Source: Pelotomaculum sp. UBA5255 (GTDB lineage: Bacteria > Bacillota > Desulfotomaculia > Desulfotomaculales > Pelotomaculaceae). From it: DNA of 19,619 nt. The notes under the pieces were generated by a model. It was not told the origin of the DNA and did not search any database. It saw nothing but the letters and a program-made list of their open reading frames with translations. The stretch covers positions 42,781 through 62,399 of the forward strand of contig DHTR01000088.1 of NCBI GenBank assembly GCA_002408725.1. Reading direction: 5' to 3'. Shown piece after piece: positions 14,335-19,619 of the stretch. Made by a program: the position numbers and the translations under genes. How positions within the stretch are numbered: the first letter of the stretch is position 1; every line of letters begins with the position of its first letter.

Positions 14335-15360
14335 CTAGATAATCAGCATCGCGTCTCCGAAACTGTAAAACCTGTAATTTTCACGAATGGCTTCTCGGTA
14401 AGCCCTCAGGATTTTTTCCCGTCCCGCCAGGGCGGAAACCATCATCAGTAAAGTCGATTTAGGTAGGTGAAAGTTCGTAATCAGGCCGTCGATGGCCTTA
14501 AAACGGTATCCCGGGTAGATAAAGATATCGGTCCACCCCGAGCCGGACCTGACACTCCCACCGTCCCCTGATGCACTTTCCAGGCAGCGGGTGGTGGTCG
14601 TGCCCACGGCGATCACTTTACCGCCCCGAGCCCTGGCTTTTTCGATGGCTGCGACTGATGGCTCCGGTATTTCGTAATACTCCGCATGCATGTGGTGTCT
14701 GCGTATATCTTCCACTTCCACCGGGCGGAATGTTCCCAGGCCGACATGCAAGAGAACAGTCGCCACATTCACACCCATTGCTGCGATTCGGCCGAGCAGT
14801 TGGTGTGAAAAATGGAGACCGGCGGTTGGGGCCGCCGCCGACCCAGCCTGCCGGGCATAAATGGTCTGGTAACGGCGCCGGTCTAAAAGGGGCTTTTTAA
14901 TATACGGAGGGAGCGGCATCACACCGACCCGGTCCAGAACCTCCTCAAAGGAGCCTTCGTAAAAAAATTGCACGATCCTGCCACCGTAATCCGTACTATC
15001 AAGGATTTGGCACTTTAAAAGGCCACCGCCAAAAGTTACCCTTGACCCTGCTTTCAATCTTTTCCCCGGGCGTACCAGGCTTTCCCATCGATTCCCGAAA
15101 AGTCTCTTCAAAAGAAGCACCTCGACCTGCGCCCCGGTGTCTTCCTTCTTCCCGAGCAGCCTGGCCGGGAGGACTTTTGTATCGTTAACAACCAGAATGT
15201 CACCCGGATTTAAATAATTTAACAGATCGCTAAAGCAGCGGTGTTCTAATTTATCAGAGCCAAGCCGGACAACCATTAACCTGGAGTCGCCCCTTTGCTC
15301 TGGAGGTTCCTGGGCAACCAGCGATTCCGGAAGATCATAATCAAATTTAGAAAGATCCAA
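14335..15360 (-). CDS. queA: S-adenosylmethionine:tRNA ribosyltransferase-isomerase
   Basis: QueA transfers and isomerises the ribosyl part of S-adenosylmethionine onto preQ1-34 of tRNA to give epoxyqueuosine. Typical blocks are LSKFDYDLPESLVAQEP, RGDSRLMVV, LNPGDILVVNDTKVLPARL, APTAGLHFS, VLLHVGLGTFRPV, HMHAEYYEIP, GTTTTRCLES and TNFHLPKSTLLMMVSAL. The start is uncertain. TTG at 15360 gives 341 aa, begins exactly where family homology begins and has CAGG 4 nt upstream. A GTG at 15435, 8 nt after the preceding stop codon and with AGGTAGG upstream, would add 25 residues unlike other QueA proteins. I prefer the shorter form. Confidence 0.93.
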   Translation of the reverse strand: MDLSKFDYDLPESLVAQEPPEQRGDSRLMVVRLGSDKLEHRCFSDLLNYLNPGDILVVNDTKVLPARLLGKKEDTGAQVEVLLLKRLFGNRWESLVRPGKRLKAGSRVTFGGGLLKCQILDSTDYGGRIVQFFYEGSFEEVLDRVGVMPLPPYIKKPLLDRRRYQTIYARQAGSAAAPTAGLHFSHQLLGRIAAMGVNVATVLLHVGLGTFRPVEVEDIRRHHMHAEYYEIPEPSVAAIEKARARGGKVIAVGTTTTRCLESASGDGGSVRSGSGWTDIFIYPGYRFKAIDGLITNFHLPKSTLLMMVSALAGREKILRAYREAIRENYRFYSFGDAMLII

Positions 15361-15443
15361 TGAGCCTGACTCAACTCCCGTCTTATTTTGCTGCAGTCTG
15401 TAGAGCTTATTCTGCGAAAGCTGTGCCGAACACACCGGAAGGC

Positions 15444-16832
15444 CTACCTGAACGAGGTCCTCCCATAATCCCCCGCGATGCTGACCCCTGAATAATAGTA
15501 TTTCAAAATATCCTGGTAATTATAACCTTGTTCAGCCATTCCATAGGCTCCCCACTGGGACATCCCAAGACCGTGCCCAAATCCGCACCCACGGATTTTA
15601 ACACCCTCAAGGCCACCCTTTTGATTACAAACCTTTTCCAGGGTAAACAGGGAGCTTTTTAAGCCCAGGGCAATTCTCACCTTATCCGCATTGGAAATCA
15701 CAACGCGTATCGGCTCCCCCGTAGCCCCCTGGCCGGATACAGCGATTTTTTCAATTCTTGCTCCTGAAGCAGTTCTTGCCAGTTCTTCAATATCAGTCAA
15801 CTTGAAAATATTATAACCGGCCGCTTGAAGCTTTGAGGTTAACTGCTGAACGGTATAGTCAACCTGCCAGTTATAGTGCGAGCTATTTTTATCGTAGGGA
15901 TCAACCTTCCCTTTAATATAGGGGAGTTGTTCGATCCAAACATCCTCACAGTTTTCGGTATAACCACCGCTGCTGGAATGAAAAAAGGCGGTGATCAGGC
16001 TGCCCTGGCTGGTCATGACCATTCCACCGGTTTCATCAACAGCCTGGTTGGTGGCCGGTGATTCAGCATCGTATCCCCGGTACACCTGGTTGTACTGGTT
16101 ATTCAGGAGATTAAAACTACGGCCCCGAGTGGTTTCTACCCGCTGCAGGGCATAGTTGCGCGCTGCCACGGCTTGGGCCTTCAGCGCCTCCATCGGCCAG
16201 GACGGAGGTATCTCAGCAGGTACCACGCCACGCAAGTAATCCTCAATGTTTAACTCATTAACTGCGGCAAGTTTTCCGTTTTCTACTCTGAACTCCAAAT
16301 TTCCGCGATATCTCAGGGCGGTCGTTCCATTCATAATAGATACCAGGTTTAATTCGCCGTCTGCAGCAAGGGCGGCTTTCTTTTGTGGACTTGTTGCGTA
16401 TGGTTTTGTAACAGCGTTGAGAGAAATGGAACTTCCCTCGCCGTTTAGGACGAAGATCTGGTCGGTGGAGCTCTCCACGGCTTCACCTGCTCCAGCCATA
16501 ATTTGAATCCGAAAATTCTGTTCACACGCGGCAACAGGCCCGGCAAAGGGACCCAAGCGACCCTTGCGGCCCTGGAGTAAAATTTGACCATCCTCTACCA
16601 GGACCTGCCATACCTCACCCTGCTCCAACTTGGCTATCTCTTTCCCGGTTGATTGGTCAACCAGCCGGTAGTCTCCGCCGGTTTTAAAGCCCAGCGTGTT
16701 TGTCTGAACCGCCAGGGCTACCCTGACATTCCCGGGCACAACAGCAGCATCAGCAGCGCCCGCCGCTGTCAGCCAGATAACTAAAAAAGATACAAAACAG
16801 ATTATAACCCTGGGAAAACAAGGCAATGTCAT
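15444..16832 (-). CDS. SpoIID/LytB domain protein (secreted peptidoglycan lytic transglycosylase)
   Basis: A 462-aa exported protein with an N-terminal signal sequence (hydrophobic 8-24, then AAGAADAA). Residues about 30-185 form a beta-rich N-terminal region. The SpoIID domain (about 190-450) has NIEDYLRGVVPAEIPPSW with the catalytic Glu (E207), MEALKAQAVAARNYAL, HSSSGGYT (285-292), ENCEDVW and the closing GFGHGLGMSQWGAYGMAEQG. SpoIID enzymes cleave glycan strands during engulfment in sporulation; LytB-type relatives act in wall turnover. Its place between DUF2905 and queA, rather than next to murA or spoIIIAH genes, suggests a paralogue and not necessarily the engulfment protein. The ATG has GGGGGTG about 7 nt upstream. 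The 122 bp before it hold no promoter I trust. Confidence 0.9.
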   Translation of the reverse strand: MTLPCFPRVIICFVSFLVIWLTAAGAADAAVVPGNVRVALAVQTNTLGFKTGGDYRLVDQSTGKEIAKLEQGEVWQVLVEDGQILLQGRKGRLGPFAGPVAACEQNFRIQIMAGAGEAVESSTDQIFVLNGEGSSISLNAVTKPYATSPQKKAALAADGELNLVSIMNGTTALRYRGNLEFRVENGKLAAVNELNIEDYLRGVVPAEIPPSWPMEALKAQAVAARNYALQRVETTRGRSFNLLNNQYNQVYRGYDAESPATNQAVDETGGMVMTSQGSLITAFFHSSSGGYTENCEDVWIEQLPYIKGKVDPYDKNSSHYNWQVDYTVQQLTSKLQAAGYNIFKLTDIEELARTASGARIEKIAVSGQGATGEPIRVVISNADKVRIALGLKSSLFTLEKVCNQKGGLEGVKIRGCGFGHGLGMSQWGAYGMAEQGYNYQDILKYYYSGVSIAGDYGRTSFR

Positions 16833-16930
16833 TTTAGCACCCCCGGCAAAAATGTACTAAGTTTTTATGATTGTTACTTCTTCACTAAAATCTAGTTGTT
16901 CGACAAATAATTCCAGAATCCTCCTGTGTA

Positions 16931-16959
16931 AAATAAAAAATGGTAAGCCTTTGCTTATC
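16931..16959 (-). terminator. weak intrinsic terminator after DUF2905
   Basis: TAAGC (16957-16953) and GCTTA (16948-16944) form a 5-bp stem with an AAAG loop overlapping the DUF2905 stop codon, followed on the minus strand by ATTTTTTATTTT. The T-run is good but the stem short, so partial termination before the SpoIID/LytB gene is likely. Confidence 0.5.
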
Positions 16960-17170
16960 GGCGAATAAGATTGAGGATTATAGTCAGCAGGATGCTTAGA
17001 ATAATACTGGTGGCAACTGGAAAATAAAAACTAAAGTTGCCCCTTTGCAGAAAAATATCCCCTGGTAGGCGGGCTAATCCGAACAATCTGCCACCCAGCA
17101 GCATCAACCCGCCAATCAATACTAGAAAAATACCGAATAATAAGATCATCTTGCCGAGGGAATCCCACAT
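16955..17170 (-). CDS. DUF2905 small membrane protein
   Basis: A 71-aa protein with two membrane helices (about 7-28 and 47-68) joined by the short loop GLARLPGDIFLQRGNFSFYFP, whose RLPGDI and FYFP elements define DUF2905. Its function is unknown. Its ATG directly follows the TAA of queH (TAAATG), and its binding site AAGGAGG lies inside the end of queH, so translation is coupled. In many Firmicutes this small gene accompanies ruvB and queH, as here. Confidence 0.92.
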   Translation of the reverse strand: MWDSLGKMILLFGIFLVLIGGLMLLGGRLFGLARLPGDIFLQRGNFSFYFPVATSIILSILLTIILNLIRR

Positions 17171-17728
17171 TTAAAATTCTTTCGCCTCCTTCTTGGGACG
17201 CCTGTAGTACCGCTCCTTTTCACTGTAGATACAGCCGCAGTAAGCCTGCCTGTACATAGCCATTTCCCTGGAACGCGCGACGGCATCCCTGTAGCCCGGT
17301 CTGAAATCCTCATAGTAAAAAGGGACCCCGTATTTGTCCCCTGCGGATTGTCCAACCTCCCGGATCAGTTCATGCTTCTGGTAGGGGCTGACCAGGAGAG
17401 TTGTGGTAAAGGCGTCAAACCGACCCCTTTTCGCAATACGTGCGGTCTGCTCCAGGCGCATCGCGTAGCAAATCAAGCAGCGGTTGGACTCCCTGTGGAT
17501 CACTCCCTGCAGGAATTCCTCCAGGCGGTAATCGTCATCGACAATTAGCTTCAGGTTGATGTCGGCGGCGTACTTTTCCAGGGTCTCTCTACGCCTGGCA
17601 AACTCCGTATAGGGGTGTATATTCGGGTTGAAGAAATAGCCATGAACGTCTATTTCTTTTTCTCTCAGAAAATCTACCGGATAAATTGAACAGGGGCCGC
17701 AGCAAGTATGAAGTAAAATCTTTTTCAC
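17171..17728 (-). CDS. queH: epoxyqueuosine reductase QueH
   Basis: A 185-aa iron-sulfur enzyme that reduces epoxyqueuosine to queuosine, the last step after Tgt and QueA; it replaces the cobalamin-dependent QueG in many anaerobes. The cysteine pattern is complete: HTCCGPCS (C9, C10, C13), NRCLICYAMR (C84, C87) and YCGC (C164, C166). FFNPNIHPYTEFARRRETLE (32-51) and TLLVSPYQKHE (110-120) are other family blocks. The start is GTG with AAAGGAG 8 nt upstream. With queA and tgt downstream on the same strand, the window holds the complete tRNA-level part of queuosine synthesis. Confidence 0.95.
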   Translation of the reverse strand: MKKILLHTCCGPCSIYPVDFLREKEIDVHGYFFNPNIHPYTEFARRRETLEKYAADINLKLIVDDDYRLEEFLQGVIHRESNRCLICYAMRLEQTARIAKRGRFDAFTTTLLVSPYQKHELIREVGQSAGDKYGVPFYYEDFRPGYRDAVARSREMAMYRQAYCGCIYSEKERYYRRPKKEAKEF

Positions 17729-17794
17729 CGTTTTGACTCCTTTAATTATCGATTGGAGGAAAGGAAATTATGATCCGAAAAGTCAAGAATAAAA

Positions 17795-18817
17795 TTACCA
17801 GAGTGTTTCCTGTTTGGGGTTCCCTTCTCCTTCCAGGCCGAGATGGCGGAGGGCCAGGGGTGTAACCACCCGTCCGCGGGGCGTCCGCGCCAGCATACCA
17901 AGCTGGATCAGGTAGGGCTCGTAGACATCTTCCACTGTTTCAGGCTCTTCGCTGGTGGCTGCGGCCAAAGTATCCAAACCTACAGGCCCACCCCCAAATT
18001 TTTGGACAATCGTTTGAAGGATCCTTCGGTCAGCATGGTCGAGCCCCAGGGGGTCCACTTCCAGAAACCTAAGCGCATCCATCGCCACCTCCAGGGATAT
18101 TGCCCCGTCCGCCCGCACCTGGGCATAATCCCGTACCCGCTTCAAAAGCCGGTTGACGATGCGGGGCGTGCCCCGGGAACGGCCGGCGATCTCCAGCGCA
18201 GACGCCCCATCGATCTCGATATGCAGGATATCCGCGCTGCGGCGGATGATCTCCTGCAGATCTTCCGGGGCGTAAAGCTCTAATTGTTCCTTGATGCCGA
18301 AGCGATCCCGCAAGGGCGAAGTGAGCAAGCCCATGCGGGTGGTGGCCCCGATCAGGGTGAAGCGGGGCAGATCCAGCCGGATGGAATGGGCGCTGGGGCC
18401 TTTGCCGATGATGATATCCAGCGCGTAATCCTCCATCGCCGGGTAGAGCACTTCCTCCACGCTGGCGTTGAGGCGGTGGATCTCGTCGATGAAGAGGATA
18501 TCCCCGGGCGCGAGGTTGGTTAAAATGGCTGCTAAATCGCCCGCGTGGCTAATGGCCGGGCCGCTGGTGACCCGCAGATTGCCGCCCATCTCATTGGCCA
18601 CAATGGCGGCCAGGGTGGTTTTGCCCAGGCCCGGCGGGCCATAAAAGAGGGCGTGATCCAGCGGCTCGCCCCTGTGCTTGGCCGCCTCGATATAGATGCG
18701 CATGTGTTCCTTCACATGGTGCTGGCCAAAATACTCGTTTAAAAAGCGGGGCCTGAGGCTATATTCGGTTTGTTCATCCTCCAGCATCATGGAGGAGGTG
18801 ATGAGCCGTTCGTCCAT
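17795..18817 (-). CDS. ruvB: Holliday junction branch migration ATPase RuvB (composition mosaic)
   Basis: A 340-aa hexameric AAA+ motor that, with RuvA, drives branch migration of Holliday junctions. Walker A is GPPGLGKT (60-67), Walker B FIDEIHRL, sensor 1 GATTR, then SPLRDRFG and the arginine-finger/sensor-2 region RSRGTPRIVNRLLKRVRDYAQ; the C-terminal winged helix holds KFGGGPVGLDTLAAA and RTPRGRV. It is full length and intact. Odd: the first three quarters use GGC for nearly every glycine and are very GC-rich, while the last 90 or so codons use GGG, GGT and GGA like the rest of the window. The ATG has AGGAGAA upstream and lies 16 nt after ruvA. The 66-bp interval to queH carries no clear promoter. 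Confidence 0.97.
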   Translation of the reverse strand: MDERLITSSMMLEDEQTEYSLRPRFLNEYFGQHHVKEHMRIYIEAAKHRGEPLDHALFYGPPGLGKTTLAAIVANEMGGNLRVTSGPAISHAGDLAAILTNLAPGDILFIDEIHRLNASVEEVLYPAMEDYALDIIIGKGPSAHSIRLDLPRFTLIGATTRMGLLTSPLRDRFGIKEQLELYAPEDLQEIIRRSADILHIEIDGASALEIAGRSRGTPRIVNRLLKRVRDYAQVRADGAISLEVAMDALRFLEVDPLGLDHADRRILQTIVQKFGGGPVGLDTLAAATSEEPETVEDVYEPYLIQLGMLARTPRGRVVTPLALRHLGLEGEGNPKQETLW

Positions 18818-18833
18818 CCCGTTCTCCTATTCC

Positions 18834-19418
18834 CTATTTGGCGGCCAAGCTTCGAAGCGCCGCCGTAATCATATCCTCGACCCGCTCGCTCGCCGGCACG
18901 GTAGCCACGGCCCGCCCGGCCACCACGCCGTCGTAACCCAGGGCCACCAGGGCGGCCGTGGCCTCGGCCCGCATATCAAGCGAAATGCCGCCGCTAAGCC
19001 CACCGGCCGCGCCCATATCCTCCGAGACCTTTTCTTTCAGCTCCAGGAGCAGGCGGGCGGTCGTCTTTTTGCCCATACCAGGCACCTGGCTCAAAGCGGC
19101 TTCGTTTTCCGTGAGGATGGCAGCCGCAATATCGGATACGCTCAAATGGCTCAGCACGGCCAGAGCCAGCTTGGGGCCCACCCGGGTCACGCCGATCAGC
19201 CGGCGGAACATGGCCCGCTCCTGCGTGGAGGCAAAGCCATAAAGGGATACCGCATCCTGCGCCAGGTGAAAATGCACGTATAGCTTAGCCTGGGCCCCGG
19301 TTTGGAGGGTCTTTAGCGTGGCCGTGGAGCATTGCAGCTCGTAGCCCACGCCGCCCGCCTCGATCACGGCCCGATCCGGCGCGAGCTCATCCACAATGCC
19401 ACGAATATGTGCAAACAT
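18834..19418 (-). CDS. ruvA: Holliday junction DNA-binding protein RuvA
   Basis: A 194-aa protein that binds four-way junctions as a tetramer and loads RuvB. The OB-fold N-terminus (IEAGGVGYEL, 19-28) is followed by two helix-hairpin-helix motifs, LIGVTRVGPKLALAVLS (74-90) and LSQVPGMGKKTTARLLLEL (109-127), and a C-terminal RuvB-binding domain (about 148-194; ALVALGYDGVVAGRAV). The acidic pin region reads AQDAVSLYGF, with only one acid (D55) where many RuvA proteins have two (ED). The ATG has GGGGGGAG 6 nt upstream. Base composition is much higher in GC than in the rest of the window. ruvC would be expected beyond base 19619. Confidence 0.96.
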   Translation of the reverse strand: MFAHIRGIVDELAPDRAVIEAGGVGYELQCSTATLKTLQTGAQAKLYVHFHLAQDAVSLYGFASTQERAMFRRLIGVTRVGPKLALAVLSHLSVSDIAAAILTENEAALSQVPGMGKKTTARLLLELKEKVSEDMGAAGGLSGGISLDMRAEATAALVALGYDGVVAGRAVATVPASERVEDMITAALRSLAAK

Positions 19419-19440
19419 CTATTGCTCCCCCCACTAAATC

Positions 19441-19585
19441 CTGCCAAGCCTGGCAGTTATTTTGGCGTACCTGCGTCATCGTCTCGCTCAGCGTACCGCT
19501 GCGGGTACGCCTTCGCTCCGCTTCCTTGCTCTGCACCAAAATTTCTTGCCTATCCTTTGGCATTGTTTAATCGGTAGAGCAATGC
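19441..19585. repeat. nested inverted-repeat region upstream of ruvA
   Basis: There is no gene between 19419 and the window end (201 bp). It holds a hairpin CTGCCA/TGGCAG (19441-19446, 19451-19456); an 84-bp unit bounded by ATTTTGGCG (19459-19467) and CACCAAAAT (19534-19542), with GGCGTACC (19464-19471), GCGTACC (19491-19497) and GGTACGCC (19504-19511) able to pair in two exclusive ways; and a third repeat GCATTG/CAATGC (19560-19565, 19580-19585). The layout resembles dispersed intergenic elements (REP/BIME-like), but with a single copy in view this cannot be shown. It lies in the untranslated leader of ruvA if transcription starts beyond it. Confidence 0.6.
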
Positions 19586-19619
19586 ATCATCTCAAACCCA
19601 AATTAGCGGATGCGGAATT

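Noticed and set aside
16833..16930. Sporulation sigma-factor promoter before the SpoIID/LytB gene
   Set aside because: CATAAAAA resembles a sigma-E -10 element, but no -35 match at correct spacing was found.
17770..17865. Plus-strand 31-codon frame preceded by GGAGG, antisense to the end of ruvB
   Set aside because: The binding-site-like GGAGG is the complement of a pyrimidine run ahead of queH; there is no promoter and the peptide is Gly-rich antisense reading.
18696..19283. Plus-strand open frame of 195 codons over ruvB/ruvA
   Set aside because: It is fully antisense to two certain genes, its protein is low-complexity and rich in His, Arg and Gly as expected from GC-rich antisense reading, and it has no ribosome binding site.

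Overview
The window reads as a chromosomal housekeeping segment of a spore-forming, Gram-positive anaerobe of the Peptococcaceae type (Desulfotomaculum/Pelotomaculum-like). This rests on a RecJ with a long C-terminal extension, a bifunctional Rel, YteA, DUF5665, a SpoIID/LytB protein, and the order ruvA-ruvB-queH-DUF2905-spoIID-queA-tgt-yajC-HD-secD-secF. The organism call is an inference from gene families and order. Nearly all genes are on the minus strand; the only plus-strand gene is a bifunctional nuclease (BFN/DUF151) protein. Non-ATG starts supported by Shine-Dalgarno sequences are common: TTG for dtd, rel, apt, secF and probably queA; GTG for usp, yteA, queH and probably the winged-helix gene.

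Layout, left to right. 1-5854 holds recJ, apt, rel and the start of dtd, read right to left behind one strong promoter whose -10 box lies only 10 nt from the recJ ATG. 5906-7404 holds a small winged-helix protein and a cation diffusion facilitator, each ending in an intrinsic terminator; the facilitator has its own promoter and a folded 5' leader of about 120 nt. 7429-8504 holds the BFN gene (plus) converging on a universal stress protein gene (minus), each with a consensus promoter carrying an unusual inverted repeat. 8606-9650 holds DUF5665 and yteA. 9736-13079 holds yajC, an HD-domain protein, secD and secF (protein export), closed by a strong terminator. 13159-17728 holds tgt, queA and queH, the last steps of queuosine tRNA modification, interleaved with a SpoIID/LytB protein and DUF2905. 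17795-19418 holds ruvB and ruvA, the Holliday-junction branch-migration motor. 19419-19619 has no gene but carries nested inverted repeats.

No CRISPR array, insertion sequence, prophage or defence system is visible. The most notable signals are: a sharp change of base and codon use inside ruvB that continues through ruvA, suggesting a recombinant (or mis-joined) end of the window; a riboswitch-like leader on the metal exporter; two promoters with one inverted-repeat arm between -35 and -10 and the other at the ribosome binding site; a probably leaderless recJ message; and a structured repeat upstream of ruvA.
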